From assembly GCA_040879025.1 (NCBI GenBank), contig JBBDLF010000019.1:57064-121063 (forward strand): DNA of 64,000 nt. The letters run 5' to 3'. Below, in pieces: positions 35,178-45,800 of this stretch; the first letter of the stretch is position 1; the number at the start of each line of letters is the position of its first letter. Under the pieces are notes generated by a model, which saw only the letters and a program-made list of their open reading frames with translations, made no database searches and had not been told where the DNA came from. A program made the position numbers and the translations under genes. Source of the stretch: JBBDLF01 sp040879025 (GTDB lineage: Bacteria > Pseudomonadota > Gammaproteobacteria > Pseudomonadales > Pseudohongiellaceae).

Positions 35178-36541
35178 ATCTGGTGTTTCGGCAAGTGAAT
35201 CAAGCGGCGGCCTGATCGATCGTTGTCACCTCTACACCGTCCTTGAATTTAACTCCGGTTATCACTTTTGCTAAAAAGTTGAACCCTCGTAGCCGGCGCC
35301 AGTTTTTCTCTGCACATAACCCAAGTTTGAACATCATATGCAGCATCCCGTCCCGCGTAAGACAGCCTTTGGAACGTTTAGTCCGATGACGGATCGTGCC
35401 GAAACTGGATTCAATCGGATTGGTGGTCCGAATACTTTGCCAATGCTGGGCAGGGAAATCATAGAACGCCAGCAGCTCCTCCCGGTCCTTTTGCAGGCAC
35501 AGAGCCGCCTTTGGAAACTTGGGCTCATACGTCTTGATGAACAGGTCGAAGGCCTTTTCTGCCTGCTCCCTGGACTCCGCCTGCCAGACGGCGTGTAGCG
35601 CCTGCTTTGCCTTGGCTTGCATCGACTTCGGCAAGTTATTCAGCACGTTCATCGTCTTGTGCATCCAGCATCGCTGCTGACAGGTATCACCGTAAACTTC
35701 CTCCAGGGCTGCCCAGAAACCCAAGGCACCATCACCTATTGCCAGCTCCGGTGCGTTCATGCCGCGGGACTTCAGCTTTAAAAGCACTTCGCGCCAACTT
35801 TGGGTCGATTCACGCACACCGTCTTCTATCGCCAAAAAACGCTTCTGGCCCCGCTCATTCACGCCTATGACCACCAGAGCACACAGCTTGGCATGCTCGC
35901 CCCGCAGGCCACTGTACACGCCGTCAGCCCAGACATATACCCAGCGGTCGTTGTCCAGTTTGCTCTCATTCCAGGCCTGATATTCTGAGCCCCATGCTTG
36001 CTTCAATCGAGCCACTGTACTGGCAGAGAGACCTTGAGCTTCAGGCCCAACCAACACCTTCAGGGCGTCCCCCATTTCGCCGCTGGAGATCCCTTTCAGG
36101 TAAAGCCAGGGTACCGCTGCCTCCAGAGACTTCGCCTTGCGAACATAGGGTGGAACCAATGCCGAACGAAATGTCACAGGCTCTCCGGTCTTCGACCGTA
36201 CTTTGGGCACCTGGACTTTCACCGGGCCCACCGGCGTCTGCAGGTCCCTCTCCGGCAGGTAGCCGTTGCGTACTACAGCGGCGGTCCCCTCCGGGGTTGT
36301 GCAGCCCTGGTATTGCTCCAGAAAGTCACTCAACTCGGCTTCTATGGCCCTCTGTAGGAGTTGCCTGGCGCCGGACCTTAGAAGCTCGGTTACCGGGTCC
36401 CAAATTGCCTCTCGACTTGCCAGACCAGTGACGTTACGATTACTCATAAGTGGCGTATCCTCTTTTGGTTGTTTTATTGCTTCGCAACAACAAATCAACC
36501 AGATACGCCGCTTTTTTTCAACCCACCTCAAACACCAGATT
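35177..36541 (-). mobile_element. IS256-family insertion sequence, apparently intact
   Basis: Terminal inverted repeats AATCTGGTGTTT at 35177-35188 and, reversed, 36530-36541 enclose one transposase gene. Target-site duplication is not clear; AGTTAT occurs close to both ends. It is a different IS256 lineage from the element at 36617-37918, next to which it sits. Confidence 0.8.
35200..36447 (-). CDS. IS256-family (Mutator-type) transposase
   Basis: About 415 residues from ATG 36447 (MSNRNVTGLASREAIWD); an upstream in-frame start adds a basic extension. The DDE catalytic core is visible: YVWADGVYSGLRGEHAKL (first Asp), LAIGDGALGFWAALEEVYG (second Asp) and the QRCWMHKTMNVLNNLPKS signature of the family, then TNPIESSFGTIRHRTKRSKG towards the end. 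Length and motifs are complete, so the gene may be active. Confidence 0.95.
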   Translation of the reverse strand: MSNRNVTGLASREAIWDPVTELLRSGARQLLQRAIEAELSDFLEQYQGCTTPEGTAAVVRNGYLPERDLQTPVGPVKVQVPKVRSKTGEPVTFRSALVPPYVRKAKSLEAAVPWLYLKGISSGEMGDALKVLVGPEAQGLSASTVARLKQAWGSEYQAWNESKLDNDRWVYVWADGVYSGLRGEHAKLCALVVIGVNERGQKRFLAIEDGVRESTQSWREVLLKLKSRGMNAPELAIGDGALGFWAALEEVYGDTCQQRCWMHKTMNVLNNLPKSMQAKAKQALHAVWQAESREQAEKAFDLFIKTYEPKFPKAALCLQKDREELLAFYDFPAQHWQSIRTTNPIESSFGTIRHRTKRSKGCLTRDGMLHMMFKLGLCAEKNWRRLRGFNFLAKVITGVKFKDGVEVTTIDQAAA

Positions 36542-36616
36542 CAGTTATAACTCGTCCAAATTTAGTATTCCACTCTAATAGCGGATTTTCTAAGTCAAAT
36601 TCAAAAATCAGGCTTC

Positions 36617-37918
36617 GGGACTGTTCATAATTTTGTGTCATTTCTTTACCATGTGCAAAAAGGAATGACTTATGAAAACATCAAGACCCGAATTCGATAT
36701 GGACGCAGCCCTCCAGGCCCTGCGTGAAGGCAAGGATCTCACCGGGAAGGACGGTTTGCTCACCCCGCTGATCAAGCAGTTGACAGAGTCTGCCATTCAG
36801 GCTGAGTTGGACAGCCATTTGGCGGAGGACAGGTCTGCCCCTAACCGCAAAAATGGCAGTACTGCCAAGACCGTCAAAAGCTCTGCCGGTGCCTTTGAGC
36901 TACAGACTCCCCGCGACCGCGCTGGTACCTTCGACCCTCAACTGGTCAAGAAGCACCAGACCCATCTGACTGATGAACTGGAGCGCAAAATTCTTGCCCT
37001 GTTTGCCCTGGGCACCAGCTACCAGGATATTCGTGCCCATATCGAGGACCTGTATGGTATCGCTGTCTCCAACGGCACCAACGCCATAACCGACAAATTA
37101 TTGCCCGACCTCCAAGCCTGACGTGAGCGCGACCTGGATGCCATCTATCCCATTCTCTGGCTTGATGCCATTCACTACAAGATCAAAGAAAACGGGCGCT
37201 ATGTCAGCAAGGCTATTTACACCATTCTCGGCCTGAATATCGAAGGCAAGAAAGAACTGCTGGGCCTGTACCTGTCTGATAGCGAAGGTGCGCACCACTG
37301 GCTCAGTGTGCTCACGGACCTCCATAACCGGGGCGTCAAAGACATCCTGATCGCCTGTGTCGATGGCCTGAAAGGCTTTCCTGAGGCTATTGAGAGCCTC
37401 TATCCCCAGACCGAGATCCAGCACTGCATCATCCACCAGATTCGCAATTCCCTGAAATACGTCGGCTCGAAGAACCAGAAAGCCTTCATGGCTGATCTGA
37501 AGTGCGTCTACAAGGCCGCTACCCTCAATGCGGCTGAAAGCGCCCTGAATGAGCTGGAGGCCAAGTGGGGCGAGAAATACCCCATGGTGATCGCCTCCTG
37601 GCGCAAAAAGTGGCCCACGCTGTCGACCTATTTCAAATATCCCGAGTACGTGCGCACGGCCATTTAACCACCAATGCCGTCGAGGCCGTGCACCGCCAGT
37701 TCCGCAAACTGACCAAGACCAAGGGCGGCTTTGCCAACGAGAACAGCTTACTCAAGTTGCTTTACGCCGGTATACTGAAGGCCTCTGAGCGCTGGACTCA
37801 TCCAATTCAGAACTGGAATTTGACGCTGTCGCAACTGACGATTCACTTCCCGGAGCGACTCGATGACTATATCAGCCTGTAATGGCTGTTAGGCTGACAC
37901 AGAGTTTTGAACACCCTC
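36617..37918 (+). mobile_element. IS256-family element, inactivated
   Basis: Ends GGGACTGTTCATAATTTTGT (36617) and, reversed, GAGGGTGTTCAAAACTCTGT (37918) are imperfect inverted repeats. It encloses a broken transposase gene. Its 3' end is duplicated at 32471-32660 and 33571-33616. It directly follows the other IS256 element and ends 40 bp from the stop of the gene at 37958. Confidence 0.85.
36672..37882 (+). pseudogene. IS256-type transposase pseudogene (nonsense plus frameshift)
   Basis: Begins MKTSRPEFDMDAALQALREG and shows the Mutator transposase core (WLDAIHYKIKENGRYVSKA, ACVDGLKGFPEAIESLYP, IQHCIIHQIRNSLKYV). A TGA at 37119-37121 stands where relatives usually have Trp, and a 1-nt loss near 37665 breaks the frame before TTNAVEAVHRQFRK. 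The last part continues in another frame to 37882. Two lesions mean it cannot make transposase. Confidence 0.9.
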
Positions 37919-37957
37919 GTCCCGGAAATAATTTTCAGGCTTCCTTTGGGCCTCTGT

Positions 37958-38608
37958 TTAGTTGCAATACCGGGTCCTTGTTTTAAACTCGATCAATCGA
38001 GGCACTATTTGATCTGCAATTTCTTTTCTTGTTGAGTCTAACTCAGAGTATAACTCCTCATACCTTCTTTCCTCGAATGCGTCGCACAGCTGAGCGTAGG
38101 CTGATAGCGCCGCTCTTAAGTAAACCTCATCGCCCGATCGAATTGCTTCGCTTAGCAGCTTTTCTGAACTATTTGTATCCAAAATCGATATATTCAACAG
38201 ATTTTCAAACACAACTTCTCTACTCGAATTTAAACCAACATCTAACGATAATGATTCAATTAGAGCTAGAGTACTTTCGGGTACTTCAAAGTTATTTCGC
38301 CTGGCTTGTAATAAAAAGTTTCCCAACAAGATGGTGTACAGAAGCTCAGCTTGGCTCAATGATTGGTGGCTTGCGCTTTGTTTAACCTCAAATTCAGATA
38401 ATGCAAGATCTACCATGCTTTGTTCATACCAATTTCGCCGCAGTTCCTTTACATACTCAATTTTTTGGTACAGATTTCCAGTGTTGATTACTCTTTCGTA
38501 ATTCGAAACAGATACGGTGCTACTTTGAGCATAAATGGTTGAGGAAGCTGATAAACCAATACAAGCTAACATACTCACAAAACACCGACTAAAATAAAGC
38601 ATATTCAT
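37958..38608 (-). CDS. Secreted protein behind RHS tip, putative immunity protein
   Basis: A 216-residue protein with a signal peptide (about 1-28, ending SSTIYAQ) and a helical, hydrophilic mature part ending in TRYCN. It starts 25 bp after the stop of the 1418-residue toxin-tip protein on the same strand, the standard position of an immunity gene. A periplasmic location would fit neutralising a toxin that arrives in the periplasm. No family is recognised; the role rests on context. The terminal repeat of an IS256 element lies 40 bp past its stop. Confidence 0.55.
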   Translation of the reverse strand: MNMLYFSRCFVSMLACIGLSASSTIYAQSSTVSVSNYERVINTGNLYQKIEYVKELRRNWYEQSMVDLALSEFEVKQSASHQSLSQAELLYTILLGNFLLQARRNNFEVPESTLALIESLSLDVGLNSSREVVFENLLNISILDTNSSEKLLSEAIRSGDEVYLRAALSAYAQLCDAFEERRYEELYSELDSTRKEIADQIVPRLIEFKTRTRYCN

Positions 38609-38632
38609 TAGGGCACCTATTGCATATGAACT

Positions 38633-41600
38633 TCAAAATCCGAGTCCGAAGCCTCCGTAGGGCTTGATCCACTCCCACCATCTGTTGGTTCTTTCATCAA
38701 TTAAAGTTTTAATTCGATCTAAATCTTCAGAATAGTTTATAGTCCTAAATTCACTCTGCCTGCCACATTTGTCTGTTCTTATCTCAGTGCAAATGTTTTG
38801 CCAAAGAGTTCCAACCTCTGAAATAGAATAAGTCTGAATGTTTTCCGTAACTATTGCTGCTTTCCACAACTCTACTCTTAGTTCCAAAGAAGGCCTAATT
38901 CTGACGCCCGGTCTAGGATTGGGAGAAAAATCCATACCCATCCCTGGTTGAGTCTCTCTTGTTGGTCTCATGGCCAGAAAATAGAATCTAGATTGCTGGC
39001 GCCTTTCATCGGTGAAAGTTCTGTTGATAGACCCAGCCCACTCCGGCACGCAATCTGGCAGTAGACCACTTTTATCGTGCAACATTGTTGGCCTGTTTAG
39101 TACATATGAATAAGTATTCGTGCCACCTCTCAAGCCAATAGGATCAGCCTCCACATACCTCCCTGTTGTTGGATCGTAATCCCTAAAATAGTTGTAATGA
39201 AGCCTGGTTTCCCGGTCTTCGTATTGCCCCGGAAGCCGAATATTGCTCTCAATCGTAGCTACTGTTTCCTCAACTTCTCCAAACGGCTCGTAACTGCCTG
39301 CCCAGACGACTTCCTGTTGCTCATCCGTAATCCGCTGCGGCGTCCCGAGGTGATCATTGTGCACAAAATAAGTCGCCTCGTCCTGAGTGCCAGGGTCGTC
39401 AACCAGGGCAATCTGCTGCCCATTCACATAAACATACTCTCTGGTGGTCTGTCCGGTCGCCGCATCGATCTCCGCAATCACCCGTCCCGCCTGATCGTAG
39501 ATGAAGTGGGTAGTGGCAGTCGCGTCCCCGTTCACAGTTTTGGCGACCCGTTGACCCAGGGCATTGTGCAGGTTCTGGACCGGCGCCGTTTCTGTTGTTG
39601 CGCCACCCGTATTACACGGATCCGGCCGGGTGATGCTGGTGGCCGGCAGGGCGGTTTCCAGATTATCGAGGTCGGTACACAGGATGTCGGGATTGTCGGT
39701 CAGATCCAGGGTCTGCAGGTTGTCCAGTGCCTCCAGTCCGGCGACATCCGCAATGCCGCTGCTAGCACAGTTCAAGGCAGTCACCTCATCCACGGTGGCC
39801 CAGCCATTGTCGGCTGCCTGGCCCAGCACACAGGCCTGTAGATTGGCATCGGGCAGGTTCTGCTCGGTAACCAGCTCCAGCTCCTCTCCTTCGCTGATAC
39901 TACTGAACAGATGCAGCTCCCCAAAACCCCCGTCGGCCCCAAAAGCACCCACCGCAATCTGCCCATGCGGAGTGATGGCCAGCCCCTGCCCAAAATTGAC
40001 GTTCATGGTCGGGGTAGGATTGTCGATCACCTTGATCAGCTCGCCGGTCAGGCTGTCGAAGACAAAGACCCGGCCTGAGTTGCTCTCACCGCTGTCGTCA
40101 TTGGCCGCCCCCACCACCACATGCCCCTGGGGCGTGCCGGCCAGGGTGGTGCCGAAATGTCCATTGGCATCGGCCAGCGGATTGGTCACCTGCCAGAGCA
40201 AACTGCCGTCAATCCCATCATGGACAAACACACTCCCCTCATCCAGGGCGTTGGTGTCCAGAAAGCGGGCGCTGATGATCAGGTCGTCGCTGCTGGTGGT
40301 GGCCACGGCGCTGCCGTAGTCATCAAAATCCGCCGGCGTGGGATTATCGATGCTGAGAACCGGGCTGCCGCCGCTGTCTGCAAACACCTGCACGGCCCCC
40401 GCGTCCACCAGGGTCACCGCCCCGATGGTCACATCCTGCTTCGGAATGCCCACTACGATCTCCCCATTGGCGGTAGCGGCCAGGGACTTGCCGAACTCGC
40501 CGTTGCCGTCGGCGGCACCGTTGAAGAGGGTCTGGCTTAGCTGGTACTGGCTGTCATAGACATACACCGCTCCGCCATTGGCCTCCTGATAGGCCCCCAC
40601 GGCGAGGGTGCCGGTGGAGGAGGTGGCCAGGGCGTAGCCGAAGCGGTCGTCTGTGTCGGGGTTCGGGTTTTCTATTGATTGCAGCAAGGCCCCGTCGCTA
40701 CCGCTGAACACATGGACCGCGCCGGCGTTCACCCCGCCTGCCATGTCGTTCCAGGCGCCCACGACGATATCGCCGTTACCGGTTGACGCGACTGGCCAAC
40801 CGAAATAGTCCTGGCCGGACGGGTTGGGATTGCTGATCTCCAGCAGGGCATTGCCGTTACTGCCGTCGATCAGGTACACGCGGCCGTCAAAGGCGTCGGT
40901 CACCGGGTTGTAGGTGATGGCGCTGGCGATGATGTCCCCGGCGGGCGTGGTGGCGACGGCGAAGCCAAATTGGTTGGTGTCGCTCTGATTGGGATTGGCG
41001 ACGCTGAACACCAGTTCGCCTTCGCCGAGGCAGCTTGCGGGCTGGGTGATCACCCCACTGCCAAACTGGGCCTCCAGTGTGCCCAACTGGCTGCATTCCA
41101 GGAGGGTGTTGCCACTTAGGTCTACGCTGGTGAGATTGGGCAGACTCGCCAGGGCGCCGGCCAGGGTGATGGCGTTGTTGGCCAGAGACAACGTGGTCAA
41201 GGAAGAGAAATTCTCCAGTCCAGCCAGGCTGGTCACCCCGGCATTGTCACAGCTCAGACTCGTCAACTCCGCTGGTGTGGCCCAGCCATTGGCGCTGCCG
41301 GTGGCGTCGAGGCAAGCTCCAAGGGCCGGGTCGAGGACGTAAGACGACAAGGCGGACGTTAGCTGCTCACTGACAAAGGTACATCCGGGGACAGCGCAGT
41401 GGTTCGCGGTATCGGTGAAGTGCTGCACGCCGCCCTTGTCGATGCGGAAGCGATAGTTACCAGGAAGCAGCGTGAACGAAGCCTCGCCGTTGCCGTCGGT
41501 GACTGCCGACTTGTTGGCGTAGGTGGGGCCATCGAAGGCATAGACAGCCAAGCCCGGTTCGACGGCGCCGGTGGTATTGGTGACCGCCACGGTAACGGAC

Positions 41601-42889
41601 TCGGGCACCTCGTAGCTCACGGCGTTGCACCCGGGCGCCGCGCAATGGTTGGCAACATCGGTAAAGTATTGGGTGCCGTTCTTGTCGATCCTGAAGCGAT
41701 AATCTCCGGGAAGCAGGGTAAAGGTCGCCTCGCCATTGGCATCCGTCACCGCCGACCTGTTCGCATAAGTGGAGCCAGTAAAGGCATAAACACTCAGACC
41801 TGCTTCCGGCCCGCCAGCGCTACTGCTGACTGACACGGTGATGTTCTCGGGGATTTCGTACGCGACCGCCTCACAGCCGGGTACGGCGCAATGGTTGGCC
41901 GGCGCGGTGAAGAACTGGGTACCGTTCTTGTCGATGCGGAAGCGGTAGTCGCCGGCAAGCAGGGTAAAGGTGGCTGCCCCATTGGCATCGGTCACCGCCA
42001 ACTTGTTTTGATAAGCACCACCGTCGAAGGCATAAACGGTCAGTCCGGCTTCGGGCCCGCCGGCGCTACCGGTGACGTCGACCGTCACCTGGGCCGGAAT
42101 ATCGAAGCTCACCGCATTGCAGCCCGGCGCCGTGCAATGGTTGGCGCTGTCGGTGAAATACTGGGTGCCGTTCTTGTCAATGCGGAAACGGTAGTCGCCA
42201 GGCAACAGGGTCAATACCGCCTGACCGTCGGCGTCGGTGACGGCGGACTTGTTGACGTAGGTGGTGCCGTCGAAGGCATAGACGTTCAATCCCGCCTCTG
42301 GATTGCCGTTGCCGGTGACCGTCACCGTGACTGACTCGGGCACTTCGTAGCTAACGCTGTTACACCCAGGCGCGGAGCAGTGGTTGCTCACTCCGGTAAA
42401 GAACTGCGTGCCGTTCTTATCGATGCGAAAGCGGTAGTCTCCACTCAATAACTGCAATGTCGCAATGCCGTTGGCATCGGTAACCGCCGACTTATTGGCA
42501 TAGCTGCTTCCCTGAAAGGCATACACGGTCAGGCCGGCGTCAGCCCCGCCGGCACTGCTGGTGACCGTGACAGTGACCGCTTGCGGCGCCTCAATCGCAG
42601 CACTCGTGCAGGCAGGCGTGGCGCAGTGATTGGCTGGCGCGCTGAAATACTGGGTGCCGTTGACGTCGGCGCGGAAGCGGTAGCTCCCGTCGGTCAGGGA
42701 AAACGTCGCCGCACCGTTGCCGTCGGTCACGGCGGAGTTGCCGGTATAGTTGGCCTCGTCGAAGGCATACACGTTCACGCTCCCGTGGGGCGAGCCCAGG
42801 TCATTGCTGACGGATACAGTGACCGTGGTTTGCGCGAAGGAAAGGGAAGTCGCAGCAAGCGCCAGTAGCACAAGGATGAGCTTTCTCAT
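38633..42889 (-). CDS. Secreted repeat/LRR/FG-GAP protein carrying the RHS core and toxin tip
   Basis: A 1418-residue protein. Domains in order: signal peptide (1-20); six ~82-residue repeats (about 22-513), each with VYAF...SAVTDxNG...GDYRFRIDKNGTQ and NHCxxPGC; a short LRR part (about 520-620); an FG-GAP-like propeller (about 620-1010) with repeated GxGDIVVGAWND-type blades; a second LRR (about 1020-1105); RHS core (about 1110-1255: LGQRVAKTVNGD, YDQAGRVIAEIDAATG, DPIGLRGG); and a unique C-terminal tip (about 1256-1418) ending WIKPYGGFGLGF. The start overlaps the RHS shell gene by 4 nt. The tip is presumably the toxin; its activity is not recognised. Confidence 0.85.
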   Translation of the reverse strand: MRKLILVLLALAATSLSFAQTTVTVSVSNDLGSPHGSVNVYAFDEANYTGNSAVTDGNGAATFSLTDGSYRFRADVNGTQYFSAPANHCATPACTSAAIEAPQAVTVTVTSSAGGADAGLTVYAFQGSSYANKSAVTDANGIATLQLLSGDYRFRIDKNGTQFFTGVSNHCSAPGCNSVSYEVPESVTVTVTGNGNPEAGLNVYAFDGTTYVNKSAVTDADGQAVLTLLPGDYRFRIDKNGTQYFTDSANHCTAPGCNAVSFDIPAQVTVDVTGSAGGPEAGLTVYAFDGGAYQNKLAVTDANGAATFTLLAGDYRFRIDKNGTQFFTAPANHCAVPGCEAVAYEIPENITVSVSSSAGGPEAGLSVYAFTGSTYANRSAVTDANGEATFTLLPGDYRFRIDKNGTQYFTDVANHCAAPGCNAVSYEVPESVTVAVTNTTGAVEPGLAVYAFDGPTYANKSAVTDGNGEASFTLLPGNYRFRIDKGGVQHFTDTANHCAVPGCTFVSEQLTSALSSYVLDPALGACLDATGSANGWATPAELTSLSCDNAGVTSLAGLENFSSLTTLSLANNAITLAGALASLPNLTSVDLSGNTLLECSQLGTLEAQFGSGVITQPASCLGEGELVFSVANPNQSDTNQFGFAVATTPAGDIIASAITYNPVTDAFDGRVYLIDGSNGNALLEISNPNPSGQDYFGWPVASTGNGDIVVGAWNDMAGGVNAGAVHVFSGSDGALLQSIENPNPDTDDRFGYALATSSTGTLAVGAYQEANGGAVYVYDSQYQLSQTLFNGAADGNGEFGKSLAATANGEIVVGIPKQDVTIGAVTLVDAGAVQVFADSGGSPVLSIDNPTPADFDDYGSAVATTSSDDLIISARFLDTNALDEGSVFVHDGIDGSLLWQVTNPLADANGHFGTTLAGTPQGHVVVGAANDDSGESNSGRVFVFDSLTGELIKVIDNPTPTMNVNFGQGLAITPHGQIAVGAFGADGGFGELHLFSSISEGEELELVTEQNLPDANLQACVLGQAADNGWATVDEVTALNCASSGIADVAGLEALDNLQTLDLTDNPDILCTDLDNLETALPATSITRPDPCNTGGATTETAPVQNLHNALGQRVAKTVNGDATATTHFIYDQAGRVIAEIDAATGQTTREYVYVNGQQIALVDDPGTQDEATYFVHNDHLGTPQRITDEQQEVVWAGSYEPFGEVEETVATIESNIRLPGQYEDRETRLHYNYFRDYDPTTGRYVEADPIGLRGGTNTYSYVLNRPTMLHDKSGLLPDCVPEWAGSINRTFTDERRQQSRFYFLAMRPTRETQPGMGMDFSPNPRPGVRIRPSLELRVELWKAAIVTENIQTYSISEVGTLWQNICTEIRTDKCGRQSEFRTINYSEDLDRIKTLIDERTNRWWEWIKPYGGFGLGF
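41350..42826 (-). repeat. Six tandem ~246-bp repeats encoding ~82-residue domains
   Basis: Units begin at hydrophobic V/I-T-V-x-V-T strands. All share an AGLxVYAF core, AVTDANG, LLxGDYRFRIDKNGTQ and a Cys pair in NHCxxPGC. The first unit is the most divergent, the inner ones differ by few residues. The pattern resembles Cna-B or bacterial Ig-like stalk domains. Confidence 0.88.
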
Positions 42890-45800
42890 TGCGGCATTCC
42901 TGCCGGCGTGGCGTTGTGCAGACGGTTCTGGTCGTTGTAGTCGAAGTCGAATCCGGTATCGGCGCCGCGGTCGTCACTGATGATGTTGCCGTTGGCGTCG
43001 TACTGGAAGCTTCGAATCACACCGTCTTCGTCGACGCTCAGCAGGCGATTGCTGGATTGATCATAGGTGTAGGTTTCCGTGCTTGTGTTGCCACCCTGGA
43101 TGCGGATCAGGCTCGTCCGGTTGCCCACGGGGTCATAGGTAAAGACCTGGTTGCCGTAGGCGCCGGTGGCGTGTTCCAGGCGGTTCAGGGCATCGTAACC
43201 AAAGGATTGAGACGCGCCTGGGTTGACCGTGTCGTTTATGGCCGTAATGTTGTCAACCGCGTTGTGGGTGTAGGACCGGCCCATGATCGGCGGGTTGACT
43301 CCTCCCAGGTCGGTCACGTCGATGCCGGTGGGGCGGTAATCCTGGTCATTGGTGATGGTCAGGCCGAGATTATTGCCGTAGATGAAGCCTTCCATGGGTC
43401 CAAAGGGCCGGTAGCTGATATTGTCGGCCAGGGTTGCGCTGGGGTCTGCGGCGCCTTGCAGCGTGGTGATGGCCGCCGTGCGTCCGAGGGAATCCAGTTG
43501 ATGGTCGACCAAGCGGCCACTGGGGTACGTGGTCTGAATGAGATTGTCGGCCAGATCGTAGGCATAGGCCGTGGTGTGACTGTTGCCCTGAATCGTCACC
43601 GTCGACTCGACCTGGTTACCACGGTGATCATAAACATAGCCGGTGGCGCCCGTCTGATCAGTGAGCTGGGTTAGCCGGCCGACACCGAAGCTACCGGCAG
43701 GCTGGTCATAGCTGTAGGCGATGTTTTCACCGGAGCTGGCCGGATAAGTGACGGCGGTAAGCCGGCTCAGGGAGTCATAACTGTAATTGGTCACCACGCC
43801 TCGCGCATCGGTCTGGCTGAGCTGGTTGCCGGCGTCGTCGTAGGTATAAACGGTAATGCCGGTATCCGGGCTGTCGAGTTGGATCAGATTATTCAGACCG
43901 TCGTAGGTATAGATGGTGGTAAGCCCCCGCGGGTCGGTGACCGCGATGACGTTGTCGCGGGCGTCGTAGATAAACGTGCTGTCGTTAGTGAGCGCGTCGG
44001 CGACCGTGGTAAGGCGGTCCAGGACATCGAAGGTCTGGATCGTGCTTTGATTCAGCCCGGACGGGTCCAGCACCGAGGAGATTTCATTGCCGTTATTGTC
44101 GTAGCTCATCTGCGCCACCTGGCCAGCGCCGCCGATGACCTGAAAGAGGCGACTCAGTTCATCGTAGACCATCGACTGGGTGCGGCTGATGGCACCAGAG
44201 GAGGACTTCACGTCCTCCTGAATGATATTGCCCGCATCGTCCAGGGTGTATTCCTGGCGCTCGCCGAGGTTGTTGCTGATGGCCGTCAGGCGGCGAGCTG
44301 CATCGTATTCGTAGCTGAGAAACGACCCATTGGGCAGTGTGACCTGGGTCAACTGGCCGACGTTGTCGTAGGCATAGGTCGTGACGGCATCACTGCCACC
44401 CTGTGGGTCCGTGACCGTGCTGGAGGACAGCCATCCGCGCGGATGGTAGATCATCTCCGTGACTACACCATTGATGTCGGTCATGGACAGCGGCAGGCCG
44501 CGGGCATTGTAGTCGGTAACTCCGGTCGTATGACCCAGCGAATTGGTCACCGTCGCTACATACCCTTCCGCGGTATAGGTATAGGTGGTGACATCGGACA
44601 CGACGGTGCGGGGACCGTCAACGGTGTGCATCAGGAACTGGCCCGTCACGCCCTCGGGATAATACGTATAGGCCCATTTGCGGGTGCGGCCGTTGGTGCT
44701 GTAGGGAACGCTGGTGGAGGTAGTATCGGTTTCAGTGCGTGTCAGCAGGTTGCCGTTGGTGTCGTAGGTGAGGTCTGTCGTTCTTCCGGGTTCGACGATT
44801 TGAACTGGCAGACGTAAACTGGGATGCCACGTGGTGGTGATGGTTCTCTCGTCCTGTGTGCCAATGGCTTCGGTGCGGCTTGTTTCCAGTCCACGTTCGT
44901 TATGAACATAGGCTGTAGTGTTGCCGCTCCAGTCCGTGGTACTGCTGCGAAAGCCCAATGCATCGTATGTCGTAGCCTGGGTAGCGGCAGGAAAGAATCC
45001 GTTTGGCGACGCCTGCCGGGTTGCAGATGCAATCAGCCCTTCCTCATTGAAGGTATAAAGTGTTTGTAGTCCCAGATCATTGACTTCAGTACGTGTATCT
45101 CCGGGTATATCGTAGGTGATATCGAAGTGGGAGACACCACCGCCCAGCTCGGTGGAGATGGCGCGACCAAATTCATCGTATTCATAGTGGGCCATGAAAT
45201 CACCATTTTCATCGAGAATGTCTGTCAGACCATCGGGATAACGGGGGTCGTTATACTGATAAAAACGTGCGGGGTTGTCGTTGGGGTCTCCGGGTGTCAG
45301 GTCCGGGTAGCTAACCGACGCAATCATGCCGCGGACGGTGTGGGAATAACGGTAGTCATTGCCATCAGGATCGCTAATACGGGTCAGCAGGGTCGGGTCG
45401 TTGGCGTCCCCGTAGAAGAATTGCAGAGCGTGGCCAAAATCGTCCTCAACGAGGACCAGTTGGGCTGTGTTTAGCGAGTCATAGGTCAGATGATGGGAAA
45501 GGCCGGAGGGGGAGGTCAGGCGCAGCAACCTGCCGGCTAGATCATAAATTTCCACCTCGTTGGATTCGTTTACTGCCTGCCAGCCTGGCGCCAGGGGATG
45601 GGAGGTATCCAAGCTGGTTACGGAACTTTTGTACGAATTCCGGGGTTCGTAGATGCCGTTGTTCAGACGGTAGACTTCCTGTCTACCGTCGAAACGGTAG
45701 ATGTTAATCACTTCGGGTTCGTCGCTCGGATCAATGCCGGCTTCTTCGAAACTGGCAAGGAGAAAACGGTCGTAATAATGTCTCCATTTGCTGGCTACAT

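Noticed and set aside
41350..42826. Regular repeats considered as CRISPR
   Set aside because: The repeats are coding, ~246 bp long and without spacers; they encode protein domains.
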